NCBI GenBank assembly: GCA_025451215.1
Contig: JANWKU010000203.1
Location: 1-44,929 of the forward strand
Origin: Terriglobales bacterium
GTDB taxonomy: Bacteria; Acidobacteriota; Terriglobia; Terriglobales; Acidobacteriaceae
Direction of reading: 5' to 3'
DNA: 44,929 bases
In this document: positions 24,971-34,621 of the stretch, piece by piece
How the letters are laid out: every line of letters begins with the position of its first letter
How positions within the stretch are numbered: position 1 is the stretch's first letter
The notes under the pieces: model-generated
What the model saw: only the letters and a program-made list of their open reading frames with translations
Told to the model about the DNA's origin: nothing
Databases searched by the model: none
Made by a program: the position numbers and the translations under genes

Positions 24971-27229
24971 CTAGTGTCTCAATGCTTCCAGGTCTTTCTC
25001 TTCAAGCAGTTGCAGTTCAATCCATCCTTCGGGCGGCAATGCGTCGGCGGGCAATCCGTTTTGCCAAAGGCTGAAGCGCAGGCGCAGGCGTTTTGCCACC
25101 GGGGCGGCGTTTTTCGCCTGGGATGAAGACAGGCTGACCGGCGACGCTAACAACCAACTGAGCGGCAAACCGAATTCGAAGCTGCGCACAAGCGCCAGTG
25201 TCACTTCATTTTTTGGATTGGCTGAACTGCTTAGGACTTCCTGTTCACCCGAATTTGCGACTTCCCATGACTGGATCTTTTGTCCGACGACGGTTGCGTC
25301 TATTCGCAAAGCGCGGCGCGGACGTGGTGCGTCATCAGCCCAGGATTCCAAGTTCACTACGAGTTTGAATTCGCCGTCGGGAACTTTGCCGATGAAGTCG
25401 AGGCGCCCGTAAACGTTGGATTCGTTGATCCCGGCATGGATCGATTCCAGAAGGAACTGCTTACCGTGCATGGCACCGGCGCGATTGTCAGTGGTAAAGC
25501 TGGCCGCGCCCATCCACTCAAAATAGCGGATGCGCTCTCCGGTAATGTGCGGATGGATGTAGGCTGTCTGCGGAATGACCGCGAGCCGTGTCGCGCTTCC
25601 GATGATCGGCTGCGCGAGATAGTCGGGCGGAGTCGCGCCCAGCGCCTGATAGACGTTGGAAAGATGCTTGCGATAGAGTTCATCAAACTCGCGGTCATTC
25701 GCCGAATGATGCTCGGGTCCGTACCACCAGTTCCAGTCGCTGCCCTCGGCGATGAGCAGTTCTTCATGGGCCAGAGCGCGCTGTGCTTCAGAAGCAGTGG
25801 AAGCTTTCTGTTCGTAAAATTGCCGCGCATGGTAGATATAATCCCAGGCGCGGTTGTCTTCCGGAGCGCCGATCCAGACATTAAAGTTGGCATCAATCCA
25901 TGAGCCCGGCACCAAGGAACTGAAGCTGGCGGTATTTTTATGTCGCGCGATCGCCTCTGCAACCGTGACTGCTTCCACTCCTGGCTCTTTCTGCAATGCA
26001 TCATAAAAACGGCGCAAGAATTCGCGGCCTGATTGCGGATAATATTCCCAGGCGTTTTCGCCATCCAGAATGATGGGCACCATGGCGTCGCGACCGGAAT
26101 CAACGAGCGGCTGCGCGGCCTGCTTGATATTGTGCAGGAGATGGTTGGCGGCATCCTGCGCGGGCATTCCGGAATAAACGAAGCCTACGAGATCGGAAAT
26201 CGTATGATCGCGGAAGATCATGTTCATTTCCGTCTGGCCATTTTGAAAGCGATGGATGGTATAAAGCTTCTCGGCCAGGTTCGCAGGCAATCGGCCGTTT
26301 CCATCGCGGGCGAAGCCTACACCCAGGCTGCGGCCGAGCACGCCTTCATCGGTCGCCATCCACTGGACGCCAAGTTTCTGCGCGATGGAAAGGACTTCTT
26401 CGGAGACGCTACCCTCCGAGGGCCAGACGCCGACGGGACGAATTCCGAAGACTTGTTCGTGGAGGTCGAGGCCGCGCAGTAGTTGCTCACGCGCATCTTC
26501 AGGACGGCGGAAGCGATTGTTGGGCAACGGCAATCCCGGGCTGGAGATCGCTCCGGCGTTGGTGTCACAAACTAGAGGAAGAATCGGGTGATAGAACGGA
26601 GAGGTGGAAATCTCCGCGCCTCCGCGCTTTGCGGCAGCGGCGTGAGCGGGCAAGACTTTGGCGAGCAACTCGCGCTGATGCTGAATGACGAAGTTCTGCT
26701 CGTCGCGGGAAAAGCCGCGGCCCTTCTGGATGATGCGGGCCACTTCCGGCTCATCGAGAAAAAACTCGTCGAACCAGGCAATCTGCGAGAACACTTGCAG
26801 GTCGGTGAAGTCCTGTGCCTGAAAATATCGCTCGGCTTTTTCTGGAGCGTCCCCGGCGCTTTGCACACGCTCCCAAAGCTCCCGATATCGTGGGTATCGT
26901 CCGATCAGGTTTTGCGGGTTGGCTTGAAAGAGATAGCGAAGGCCGAAGCGGCGCTCGGCGCTGGTGAGGTCAGAGGTGGCTTTGGCGGCGACGCTCAGAA
27001 AGGGATCCTGCGCGGTGCCAGCGACGTAATCCTGAATTTGCGTGATTAGCGACGGGACGAGATTGAAGGTCTGGTGGACGTCGGGAAATTCGTCCAGCAA
27101 CTTGACCATGCCGTAATAGTCTTTCAGTGCGTGGAGACGCACCCAAGGCAGCCGGTATTCGCCGGAAACCAGGTCTTTATAAAACGGCTGGTGCTGGTGC
27201 CAAAGAATTACAACGCGAGTTACAGGCAT
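24971..27229 (-). CDS. Glycoside hydrolase family 57 (amylase/glucanotransferase type)
   Basis: A 752-residue GH57 enzyme acting on alpha-glucans. It starts with VVILWHQHQPFYKD, the HQP motif of family motif 1. GVWPSEGSVSEEVL holds the likely nucleophile Glu, and VPIILDGENAWEYYPQSG the acid/base Asp. No signal peptide is present, so it is cytosolic, consistent with glycogen or maltodextrin turnover. The C-terminal 250 residues are beta-rich (RIDATVVGQKIQSWEV, SFEFGLPLSWLLA). The first ATG after an ACTCGCGTT stretch is used; no strong ribosome site is seen. A glycogen-branching enzyme gene is about 5 kb away on the other strand. Specificity within the family cannot be told from sequence alone. 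Confidence 0.88.
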   Translation of the reverse strand: MPVTRVVILWHQHQPFYKDLVSGEYRLPWVRLHALKDYYGMVKLLDEFPDVHQTFNLVPSLITQIQDYVAGTAQDPFLSVAAKATSDLTSAERRFGLRYLFQANPQNLIGRYPRYRELWERVQSAGDAPEKAERYFQAQDFTDLQVFSQIAWFDEFFLDEPEVARIIQKGRGFSRDEQNFVIQHQRELLAKVLPAHAAAAKRGGAEISTSPFYHPILPLVCDTNAGAISSPGLPLPNNRFRRPEDAREQLLRGLDLHEQVFGIRPVGVWPSEGSVSEEVLSIAQKLGVQWMATDEGVLGRSLGVGFARDGNGRLPANLAEKLYTIHRFQNGQTEMNMIFRDHTISDLVGFVYSGMPAQDAANHLLHNIKQAAQPLVDSGRDAMVPIILDGENAWEYYPQSGREFLRRFYDALQKEPGVEAVTVAEAIARHKNTASFSSLVPGSWIDANFNVWIGAPEDNRAWDYIYHARQFYEQKASTASEAQRALAHEELLIAEGSDWNWWYGPEHHSANDREFDELYRKHLSNVYQALGATPPDYLAQPIIGSATRLAVIPQTAYIHPHITGERIRYFEWMGAASFTTDNRAGAMHGKQFLLESIHAGINESNVYGRLDFIGKVPDGEFKLVVNLESWADDAPRPRRALRIDATVVGQKIQSWEVANSGEQEVLSSSANPKNEVTLALVRSFEFGLPLSWLLASPVSLSSSQAKNAAPVAKRLRLRFSLWQNGLPADALPPEGWIELQLLEEKDLEALRH

Positions 27230-27367
27230 GCGGAAAATTTAGTCTAGCATGGGAAAAGCCGCCGACCGAGCGGTAGCCCTGAGAATTCCGAGAACCGCAG
27301 ACTTGTTTCATGCGTATATTTCAGCAGGCAGGTTTACGAGAGGGGGCGCAGGCCCCAGGAGGCAAAT

Positions 27368-27589
27368 ATGCATACGGTAGCTTTCTTTTTCCCATTTCTG
27401 TTTCCTCCATTTTTGGGCCTCGGATTCCTCTTTTATTTTCTGCCTTCGATCATCGCGCTCGCCCACAGCAAGCGGAACACGCTGGCGATCTTCTTGCTGA
27501 ACTTGTTTTTCGGATGGACATTCATCGGATGGATTGTCGCTCTCATCTGGGCGGCGAAGGTGGACGTTCCGTATTTGGTGGTACGGTAA
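27368..27589 (+). CDS. Superinfection-immunity-like small membrane protein
   Basis: A 73-residue protein with two membrane helices. The second half, IALAHSKRNTLAIFLLNLFFGWTFIGWIVALIWA, fits the pattern of the superinfection immunity family (phage T4 Imm-like), with GWT and GWI(V) at the same places. An ideal AGGAGG site lies five bases before the ATG. Similar peptides are common in bacterial chromosomes without phage genes, and none is seen here, so a defence role is not implied by context. It sits between the GH57 gene (divergent) and the AraC gene (convergent). Confidence 0.8.
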   Translation: MHTVAFFFPFLFPPFLGLGFLFYFLPSIIALAHSKRNTLAIFLLNLFFGWTFIGWIVALIWAAKVDVPYLVVR

Positions 27590-27670
27590 GGAGCGGTTGC
27601 GATTTGCTTCCCTCAAATACATTCCGGCCTTTCCTGTCCATCTCCTTTGCCAGCCTGCCCTTTGCCAATC

Positions 27671-28525
27671 TCATGAACTTCCCAGAACTCGTTTTTTGTA
27701 CTGAGCCGGCGAATAGCCGACGATGGATTTAAAGTCGTTGATGAGATGCGCTTGATCGAAATAACCCAAGTCTGCTGCTACTCTCGCCCATTCGAGTTGA
27801 TTGCCGGAATTGATCCTCTCGATTAGCTCATGCAGGCGATACCGCCGGATCACCCACTTAGGAGGCACTCCAACGTATTCATTGAAGATTCGCTGCAGCC
27901 GCCGTTTGTCGACGGCAGCCCTGTTCGCGAGATCGTCCACCGTCTTGATGTCAGGCTCGCGCAGAATTTTTTCGACCAAACCGCACGCCAACTCAATCAT
28001 GGAATCCGGTTTCGGCAATAGCGCCCGGAAAAAATCGTTTGTCGCCCGCACTTTCACGTCCTCCTCGCAACCCGAAAGTGCGATTTCTTCCAGCGTGCCC
28101 AAATTCTTCCCAAAAATTCGATCGGCTGGAACAATGCGATCCGCCAGTTTCGACACGGGACGGTCCAGGAAAGGTCGAAATCCTCCGGGCCGGAACTTCA
28201 CTCCGAACACTTGCCCCTGGCCTTCCAGCACGCGCGAAAATTTGCAGGTGTGTACTCCGCTCACCTGCGAAGTGTCATTTTCAAATATGAGATGGATATT
28301 GGGATGGGGAAGGCTCTCGACAACCTGGCTGTTGCAGTCGCGCAGGTCCCAGCGAATCATCCAGTAGTGCGCGATCCAAAACGCCACCTCGGGCGACGGA
28401 CATCGCCGCGCATGGCGCAACTTACCCGCGGGCAAACTCTGCCGCAATATCCCTCGCGCCTTTCCGACTTCACTGTCGTAGATTTCTTCAACCTCGGCGG
28501 GTGGTTGTCGCGTTTTTCCAATCAT
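27671..28525 (-). CDS. AraC-family transcriptional regulator
   Basis: A 284-residue regulator. The C-terminal 100 residues form the two helix-turn-helix AraC domain: TVDDLANRAAVDKRRLQRIFNEYVGVPPKWVIRRYRLHE, then WARVAADLGYFDQAHLINDFKSIVGYSPAQYKK. The N-terminal part (VAFWIAHYWMIRWDLRD, LPHPNIHLIFE, FGVKFRPGGFRPFL) matches the DUF6597-type sensor domain often found in AraC proteins of this phylum. It is divergent from the DUF3224 gene, 67 bases away, and is a natural candidate to control it. The ligand is unknown. Confidence 0.9.
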   Translation of the reverse strand: MIGKTRQPPAEVEEIYDSEVGKARGILRQSLPAGKLRHARRCPSPEVAFWIAHYWMIRWDLRDCNSQVVESLPHPNIHLIFENDTSQVSGVHTCKFSRVLEGQGQVFGVKFRPGGFRPFLDRPVSKLADRIVPADRIFGKNLGTLEEIALSGCEEDVKVRATNDFFRALLPKPDSMIELACGLVEKILREPDIKTVDDLANRAAVDKRRLQRIFNEYVGVPPKWVIRRYRLHELIERINSGNQLEWARVAADLGYFDQAHLINDFKSIVGYSPAQYKKRVLGSS

Positions 28526-28592
28526 CGGGATACATCTGCAGGTTATATTTCACGAAGCATCCGATCAAGCTTGCTCCGGAAAGAATTGCCAA

Positions 28593-28991
28593 ATGACCAA
28601 TCATGCCAAAGGAACGTTTGAAGTCAACCTGGTGCCGCAGAAAACTGAAGCCACAAGTGCCAATCTGGGTCGCATGTCCATTGATAAGCATTTCCAAGGC
28701 GACCTGCACGCTACCAGCAAGGGCGAGATGCTCAGCGCCATGGGCGAAGTGAAAGGCTCTGCAGGCTATGTCGCGATTGAGCGCGTAAGCGGATCTCTTG
28801 GTGGGAGAAACGGTACGTTTGTCCTCATGCACACTGGCACCATGGCGCGCGGGGTGGCGCAACTGAGCGTTATGGTGGTGCCTGATTCCGCCACCGGCGA
28901 GCTCACCGGACTTGCTGGCTCGATGACGATCAAGATAGAAGCGGGGAAACATTTTTACGAGTTCGATTACACGCTGCCGGAAGCGCCATAG
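28593..28991 (+). CDS. DUF3224-domain protein
   Basis: A 132-residue protein of the DUF3224 family, which has an allene-oxide-cyclase-like beta barrel. The pattern AKGTFEVNLVPQK, then MSIDKHFQGDLHATSKGEMLSA, then AGYVAIERVSGSLGGRNGTFVLMHTGTM, and finally GELTGLAGSMTIKIE.. HFYEFDYTL, is characteristic. No signal peptide or membrane segment is seen. It is divergent from an AraC regulator, an arrangement frequently seen for this family, suggesting inducible expression. Function is unknown; stress or small-molecule binding is a guess from the fold. Confidence 0.88.
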   Translation: MTNHAKGTFEVNLVPQKTEATSANLGRMSIDKHFQGDLHATSKGEMLSAMGEVKGSAGYVAIERVSGSLGGRNGTFVLMHTGTMARGVAQLSVMVVPDSATGELTGLAGSMTIKIEAGKHFYEFDYTLPEAP

Positions 28992-29030
28992 AAAAGTCGC
29001 TGTTCCGATCTCGGCGAAACCGCCCTGGCG

Positions 29031-29717
29031 TCAATTGTCTTTGACGACCGCGACTTTTGCATCCACAAAAGTTATTGTGACCCTCGGCCCCTTGCGTACA
29101 TTTAACACCAGCGGTGGACGAAAGCAGACGATGCAAGTTCCATCTTTACGCCGCACACTCGGATACACGATTCCCGCTGAGCCATTCAGCAAAAGCTTTA
29201 ATCCGAGTGCCTGCGAGGCAGCGTAGGTGTTAGGGTCCAGACAATCAGTAAAATCTGAATCTCTGCGGAGATTATGGAATTCGTGGCGGAAATCAGCCCG
29301 ATAATCAATGTAGGGGGAGACTTCTTCGGCCATCCATCCTATTTCTTGCAATTCGATGGCGCGATGAAAGGCCACTTCCGTTTGCGCAGTTTGCATTTCG
29401 AAGGCTGCATACCAGGCTCCGCGGCCCTCGCTGTTGAACCTTCCTCCCGCGACTGCGGCGTGCGTGAAAGAGGCATTCACAATGTGTGCCAGAGGAAAAC
29501 CTGAGACAAGTTCTATGGCACTCACGCCGGGCAACCTTCCACTTTCGCCCAGCAATCTGTCGTTGGTGGCGCCTTCGAGTTCGATGAGGTCGCTTAGTAA
29601 ATCGTCATCATCATCCGCAAGCAGATTGAGGATCGGCTTACCGTGCTCGCTATAACGGTACGGGATGAGACGATGCGTTCCGTCCTGTTCGATCTTGCTC
29701 AGTCGCGGAGATTTCAT
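29031..29717 (-). CDS. RES-domain toxin (type II toxin-antitoxin)
   Basis: A 228-residue RES-domain protein. Characterised RES toxins (MbcT and Pseudomonas Res) degrade NAD+. The core block is GGRFNSEGRGAWYAAFEMQTAQTEVAFH, holding the conserved Arg, aromatic and Glu, and SAGIVYPSVRR with a conserved Ser later on. The N terminus carries about 80 extra residues, including an acidic stretch (LADDDDDLLSDLIEL), longer than the shortest RES proteins. The start overlaps the antitoxin stop by four bases (ATGA), the usual translational coupling of these pairs. Activity is inferred from the family. Confidence 0.9.
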   Translation of the reverse strand: MKSPRLSKIEQDGTHRLIPYRYSEHGKPILNLLADDDDDLLSDLIELEGATNDRLLGESGRLPGVSAIELVSGFPLAHIVNASFTHAAVAGGRFNSEGRGAWYAAFEMQTAQTEVAFHRAIELQEIGWMAEEVSPYIDYRADFRHEFHNLRRDSDFTDCLDPNTYAASQALGLKLLLNGSAGIVYPSVRRKDGTCIVCFRPPLVLNVRKGPRVTITFVDAKVAVVKDN

Positions 29718-30178
29718 CGGCCGCCGCGGCGTGCATCCAGCAATTGGCGGACCCTCAGGAACGCAGGTATGCCCCCGCTCTTTACGTAGCTGAGGGGCGA
29801 GTTTCCTGCAAACATAGGATTCGTATTTGGCAACGTAATCCAGGCATCGGCAAGCTTTTGGCTGTAAAGGATGTTCAGCGCCTTATATATCCCAACCACA
29901 AGGGAGATGCGGGTTAGCTGGTCTTCATCGAGGATCCTAGCGTCTAGGACCTTCGCATCCAAAGCTTTGCCGCCTCGGCTTTTTAGCGCGTAGAAGCTGC
30001 CGCTGGAGATGCCGCCCAGCAAGGCCCGGGTATCGTTGTCGCGCAACTTCCAATGCTCCGCGATTCGAACCATGCCTTTGATAGCCGCAGGGCTAAGACG
30101 GCTTCGATTTTCCTTCTTCGAAAGATCAACGGCCGTTTCCCAGGAGAAACCAACTACCGGCTGCTGTATTGTGGCCAT
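29714..30178 (-). CDS. Xre/MbcA/ParS-type antitoxin
   Basis: A 154-residue antitoxin partner of the RES protein. The N-terminal half (SPAAIKGMVRIAEHWKLRDNDTRALLGGISSGSFYALKSR) is the Xre-like helix-turn-helix region, and the C-terminal half is the MbcA/ParS toxin-binding domain: TRISLVVGIYKALNILYSQKLADAWITLPNTNPMFAGNSPLSYV. The ATG at 30178 is chosen because GGAG lies eight bases upstream; a TTG just before it (30181) is possible. The gene is probably autoregulated through the direct repeats at 30185-30214. Confidence 0.9.
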   Translation of the reverse strand: MATIQQPVVGFSWETAVDLSKKENRSRLSPAAIKGMVRIAEHWKLRDNDTRALLGGISSGSFYALKSRGGKALDAKVLDARILDEDQLTRISLVVGIYKALNILYSQKLADAWITLPNTNPMFAGNSPLSYVKSGGIPAFLRVRQLLDARRGGR

Positions 30179-30184
30179 CAAGAG

Positions 30185-30214
30185 TACTCCATTTATGGAT
30201 CAATAATACTCCAT
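30185..30214 (-). promoter_or_regulatory. Direct-repeat operator of the RES/Xre pair
   Basis: ATGGAGTA (minus strand) occurs at the complement of 30185-30192 and 30207-30214, starts 22 bases apart, about two helical turns. A -10-like TATTAT overlaps the upstream copy, and the downstream copy overlaps the antitoxin ribosome site, so antitoxin binding would block both transcription and access to the start. The surrounding DNA is distinctly AT-rich compared with the flanking genes. Confidence 0.55.
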
Positions 30215-30350
30215 ATTTGATATTAATTAAAGCCATAATCATGCCTTAATCGGAGCTTTATTTTCAATGTCTTAGAGGGCGAAGGATGTTGAGTAGGAAG
30301 AAAACACGCCTCCGAATACTTGCTAGTTCGGAGGCCCGTTCAAAAGATGT

Positions 30351-32429
30351 CTACCAGACGCGGCAGGTCTTAGCCGGCATCATTGGCTGACCCACTTTGC
30401 AGCCAAATGCTTTGCCGAACTCGGGCATATTGACCAGCGCACCATTGGCTCGAAAACGATCGGGAGAGTGGGGATCGGTTGTGGCGACTAACCGTTCCAA
30501 TTCAGGACGCCATTCGGAGCACCAATCCTGCGCGTAGCCGAGGAACACTTGCTGGACCGGAGTAAAGCCATCGAGTGACTTCTTGTCGAGATCAATGTTG
30601 TCTTTGCCGGCCCTTGACAGGTATGCCATGAAGGCCAGACGCAAGCCGCCGTTATCGGCTGTGTTCTCGCCGAGCGTAAGTTTGCCATTCAGCTTTGTGT
30701 CTCCCACGCTGAACTTGGAGTACTCGTCCGAAATGCACTCCGCCTTTTGGGTAAACTTCTCACCGTCCGCCTTTGTCCACCAGTCTTCCATATTTCCGTG
30801 CCCGTCAAACTGGCGGCCTTCGTCATCAAAGCCGTGGGTGATTTCGTGTCCCATGAACAGACCGATATGTCCGTAATTTAAGGCGTCGGGGGCGGTAGGA
30901 TCGAAGAAAGCCGGCTGCAAAACGCCCGCGGGGAAGTTAATGTCGTTCATGGTGGGGTTGTAGTAAGCGTTCACCGTGGGCGGAGACATGCCCCATTCCT
31001 GGCGGTCCACGGGGTTACCGATTTTCGCGAGTTGCCGATGAGACTCAAATTCCCGCGCGCGCAGATTATTTCCGAATGCATCGTCGCGCACGATTTGCAG
31101 CTTGGAGTAATCGCGCCACTTATCGGGATATCCAACTTTATTGGCGATCAGGTGGAGCTTTTCCTTGGCGCGCGTCTTGGTTTCGGCGCTCATCCAGTCC
31201 AAAGAATCAATGTCCTGGTCCATGGCGCCTTCGATGTCGTGAATCATCTGCATGGCCTTTTCTTTGCTGGCGGCGGAAAACTCCTCCGCCACATACGCTT
31301 TGCCCAAGGCTTCCGGCAGAGCGCCGTCAGTGCTCTCGACGCAGCGCTTCCAACGCGGCTCCTGCTCGGGAGTTCCCACCAGCTTGCGGCCGTTGAAATC
31401 AAACATTTCGTCATCCAGCGCCTTGGGCAGGACTGTCCCACTCATCGAACCTACCAGTTGCCATCGCAGATACGCTTTGATTGTCGCAAGGTCGGTGTCA
31501 TTGATGATTTGGTTCAGGCCCTTGAAGAAGTCCGGCTCAGCAACATTGATTTTTTTGAATGCAGGAGAATCCGTGGCGGAATACATCTGTTCCCAGTTCA
31601 ATGTTGGGACCAGCGCCTGTAGCTGCTCGGTGGGCATCATGTGATAAACATTGTGCGGGTCGCGCTGTGAGGTGACATCCAGAGAAACCTTGGCCAGCGC
31701 CGTTTCCAGCTTCATGATCGCCGCGGCGTCGCTTGCCGCTTGCGCGTCAGTCGAACCGAGCAGCTTTAGGACGTTCGTGATGTGCTGCACATATTCATTG
31801 CGAATTTCCTGGTCCTTGGCGCCGGAGCGGAAATAATAGTCCCTCTCGGGAAGTCCCAGTCCGCTTTGCTGCAAAACGGCGATCATCTGCGTCGCATCCT
31901 TGAAGTCCTGGTCCGAGCCCAAAGCAAAAAACGCGTTGACGCCGATGAGCTGATAGTGCGCAAGCAGCGCCGGCAATTGGTCCTTGCTGGTAAGCGCATC
32001 AATGCGGTCCAATTCGCTCTTCAACGGCGCGAGTCCCTTTTGGTGCACCGCGCTCTCGCCCGCGCAGCTGGCGTAATAATCGCCGATTTTTTGTGTGTTG
32101 GCATCACGCGAGGCATTGTCAGCGGCTGCTTTTTCGAGAATTGTGTGAAGTACCTGAAGGTTGTATTGTTCCAGAATGTAGAACTCGTCGGAATAGGGAG
32201 AGTCGGCGGGAATCGGATGCAGCTTGGCCCAGTTGCCACAAGCATAGCGGTAAAAGTCAACGCAGGGATCGGCAGCCCTATCCATCAGCTTCGTATCGAG
32301 GGAAGGAATCAGCGAAAAGGTTTGCGCCGTATCGGCGGAGCTTGTTGTCTTGCCGACTGTTTGGGCCCAAAGGGAGCCAGCGCAAATCAAAGAAAGAGCG
32401 ACGATACAGAATATTTTGATCGAAGTCAT
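30351..32429 (-). CDS. M13-family zinc metallopeptidase (neprilysin/PepO type)
   Basis: A 692-residue exported zinc peptidase that cleaves oligopeptides. The signal peptide is residues 1-22 (FCIVALSLICAGSLWAQ). The family start block AADPCVDFYRYACGNW is present. The catalytic site is HEITH at 528-532 within MGHEITHGFDDEGR, with the distal Glu in GENTADNGGLR; NAYYNPTMNDINFPAG and a terminal CRVW, where the family's C-terminal motif is expected, complete it. A GGAGG site lies just before the ATG. It is divergent from the branching enzyme gene. Location is expected to be periplasmic or cell-surface; physiological substrates are unknown. Confidence 0.96.
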   Translation of the reverse strand: MTSIKIFCIVALSLICAGSLWAQTVGKTTSSADTAQTFSLIPSLDTKLMDRAADPCVDFYRYACGNWAKLHPIPADSPYSDEFYILEQYNLQVLHTILEKAAADNASRDANTQKIGDYYASCAGESAVHQKGLAPLKSELDRIDALTSKDQLPALLAHYQLIGVNAFFALGSDQDFKDATQMIAVLQQSGLGLPERDYYFRSGAKDQEIRNEYVQHITNVLKLLGSTDAQAASDAAAIMKLETALAKVSLDVTSQRDPHNVYHMMPTEQLQALVPTLNWEQMYSATDSPAFKKINVAEPDFFKGLNQIINDTDLATIKAYLRWQLVGSMSGTVLPKALDDEMFDFNGRKLVGTPEQEPRWKRCVESTDGALPEALGKAYVAEEFSAASKEKAMQMIHDIEGAMDQDIDSLDWMSAETKTRAKEKLHLIANKVGYPDKWRDYSKLQIVRDDAFGNNLRAREFESHRQLAKIGNPVDRQEWGMSPPTVNAYYNPTMNDINFPAGVLQPAFFDPTAPDALNYGHIGLFMGHEITHGFDDEGRQFDGHGNMEDWWTKADGEKFTQKAECISDEYSKFSVGDTKLNGKLTLGENTADNGGLRLAFMAYLSRAGKDNIDLDKKSLDGFTPVQQVFLGYAQDWCSEWRPELERLVATTDPHSPDRFRANGALVNMPEFGKAFGCKVGQPMMPAKTCRVW

Positions 32430-32654
32430 CCATTCCTCCGCAAAAGCAAAGGCCTTAAAAACCGTGTGAAGCGCCCAGTATATGACGAATTCTGGCCAAA
32501 ATAGTTTTCACGGCTTTGAAGATATTGCCGGATCATTTTGCCCGGATCGTTGAACGCCTCTTAAAACTAACCGCGCGATTTTTACTACCAAACTTCGGTG
32601 CAGCCCCCGGGCCCGCAAAACCATCTCATCCGGTACACTTATGGACGCTGCCGC

Positions 32655-34577
32655 ATGACACAAACTATGAATCCTACCCGGCGCGATGTAAGCCTGCTCA
32701 CAGCGGACGATCTTCATCTCTTCAACGAAGGCAGCCATTACCGCCTTTACGAGAAGATGGGGGCACATGTCGTCACCGGCAATGGGGAGACGGGCGTCAG
32801 CTTCAGCGTATGGGCGCCGAATGCGAAGCATGTTTCAATCATTGGAGATTTCAATGGTTGGGACCCGCGCTCGCATCCCATGCATGCGCGCGAGAGTTCC
32901 GGTATTTGGGAAGGATTTATCCCGGGAATTGGCAAAGGCGCGGTTTACAAATTCCACATCGTTTCGCACCGTGACAATTATCGCGTCGATAAAGCTGATC
33001 CAATCGGCTTGCTGCACGAAGCGCCGCCGAAAACCGCCTCCGTGGTGTGGGACCTCGACTACCAGTGGAGCGACCAGTCGTGGATGCAGCAACGGGTCGA
33101 GAAAAATTCGCTGCAGGCTCCGGTCTCGATTTACGAAGTCCACCTGGGCTCATGGATGCGCGTACCGGAAGATGACAATCGCTCGCTCAGCTACCGGGAG
33201 ATGGCCCCTAAGCTCGCTGAGTACGTCCGGCGGATGAACTTCACCCATGTGGAACTGCTGCCGATAATGGAGCATCCCTTCTTTGCTTCGTGGGGATACC
33301 AGACCACGGGCTACTTCGCGCCGACGTCGCGCTACGGGACGCCGCAAGATTTTATGTATCTGGTGGATTACCTGCATCAGCAGGGAATTGGCGTAATTCT
33401 CGACTGGGTGCCCTCGCATTTCCCTTCTGACGCGCATGGGCTGGCCTACTTTGATGGGACGCATTTATACGAGCACGCGGATGTGCGCCAGGGATTTCAT
33501 CCCGACTGGAAGACGTACATATTCAACTACGGGCGCAACGAGGTACGCAGCTTCCTGCTCTCAAGCGCGATGTTCTGGCTGGACAAATACCACATTGATG
33601 GGTTGCGGGTGGACGCGGTGGCTTCCATGCTTTATCTCGATTACTCGCGCAAAGAGGGCGAATGGATCCCGAATCAATTTGGCGGACGCGAAAATCTGGA
33701 GGCCATTGAATTTCTCCATCGCATGAATCTGGAAGCCTACAAGGAACACGGCGACATTCAAACGATAGCGGAAGAATCCACCGCGTGGCCCGGCGTTTCG
33801 CGGCCCATTTATTTAGGCGGGCTTGGATTTGGGTTGAAGTGGGACATGGGATGGATGCACGACACGCTTAAATATTTCAGTCATGATCCCATTCACCGTC
33901 GCTACCACCACAATCAACTCACATTCCGTTCTTTGTATGGATTTACAGAAAACTTCGTTCTTCCGCTTTCCCACGATGAAGTGGTGCACGGCAAAGGCTC
34001 GCTGATCGGGAAGATGCCCGGCGATGAATGGCAGAAGTTCGCCAATCTACGATTGCTCTTTGGATATATGTTTGGGCAGGCCGGAAAAAAACTTCTTTTC
34101 ATGGGCGGCGAATTCGGTCAGGTGCGAGAGTGGAACCACGACGCCAGCCTGGAATGGCACGTGCTGCGTTATCCCGTGCACGCTGGAATGCAAAAGTGGG
34201 TTGCTGAATTGAACCGCACTTACCGGGAGGAACCAGCCTTGCATGAACTGGACAACGACGCGGGCGGCTTTGAGTGGGTGGACGCCAATGACAGCGGCAC
34301 CAGTGTGCTTTCCTTCCTGCGCAATGGAAAATCGCCGAAAGATGTCGTGCTGGTAGTTCTGAATTTCACCCCACTGATCCGCATGCAATATCACTTAGGA
34401 GTTCCCCTGCCGGGCCGCTGGAACGAAATATTGAACAGCGATGCCCACGAATATGCAGGCAGCGGCGTGGGAAATTTTGGCGGGGTCGAAGCGGAAGCTT
34501 CTCCTGCGCATGGCCGTCCTTATTCCCTGAAGCTTACTCTTCCACCACTTGGGGCATTATTTTTGAAGCCCGCATAG
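32655..34577 (+). CDS. glgB: 1,4-alpha-glucan branching enzyme
   Basis: A 640-residue GH13 branching enzyme that forms alpha-1,6 branches in glycogen. The N-terminal CBM48 has [23 protein letters not shown]. In the catalytic barrel the nucleophile is D320 ([18 protein letters not shown]) and the acid/base E373 ([13 protein letters not shown]); their spacing of 53 equals that of E. coli Glg[14 protein letters not shown] supplies the transition-state Asp. The ATG at 32655 is preferred over upstream GTG-started leader at 32598. The enzyme is cytosolic. No glgA, glgC or glgP is in the window; the GH57 gene at 25-27 kb may work on the same polymer. Confidence 0.96.
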   Translation: MTQTMNPTRRDVSLLTADDLHLFNEGSHYRLYEKMGAHVVTGNGETGVSFSVWAPNAKHVSIIGDFNGWDPRSHPMHARESSGIWEGFIPGIGKGAVYKFHIVSHRDNYRVDKADPIGLLHEAPPKTASVVWDLDYQWSDQSWMQQRVEKNSLQAPVSIYEVHLGSWMRVPEDDNRSLSYREMAPKLAEYVRRMNFTHVELLPIMEHPFFASWGYQTTGYFAPTSRYGTPQDFMYLVDYLHQQGIGVILDWVPSHFPSDAHGLAYFDGTHLYEHADVRQGFHPDWKTYIFNYGRNEVRSFLLSSAMFWLDKYHIDGLRVDAVASMLYLDYSRKEGEWIPNQFGGRENLEAIEFLHRMNLEAYKEHGDIQTIAEESTAWPGVSRPIYLGGLGFGLKWDMGWMHDTLKYFSHDPIHRRYHHNQLTFRSLYGFTENFVLPLSHDEVVHGKGSLIGKMPGDEWQKFANLRLLFGYMFGQAGKKLLFMGGEFGQVREWNHDASLEWHVLRYPVHAGMQKWVAELNRTYREEPALHELDNDAGGFEWVDANDSGTSVLSFLRNGKSPKDVVLVVLNFTPLIRMQYHLGVPLPGRWNEILNSDAHEYAGSGVGNFGGVEAEASPAHGRPYSLKLTLPPLGALFLKPA

Positions 34578-34621
34578 AGTCTGGGGTGCTGGCAATGCTA
34601 TTCTGCACTTCATAGTCTCCC

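Noticed and set aside
25280-26482. Long plus-strand frames antisense to the GH57 gene
   Set aside because: Shadow frames of a high-GC coding region; no motifs and no start signals.
27368-27589. Phage remnant or defence island around the superinfection-immunity-like peptide
   Set aside because: No phage structural, integrase or defence genes are nearby; such peptides are common chromosomal genes.
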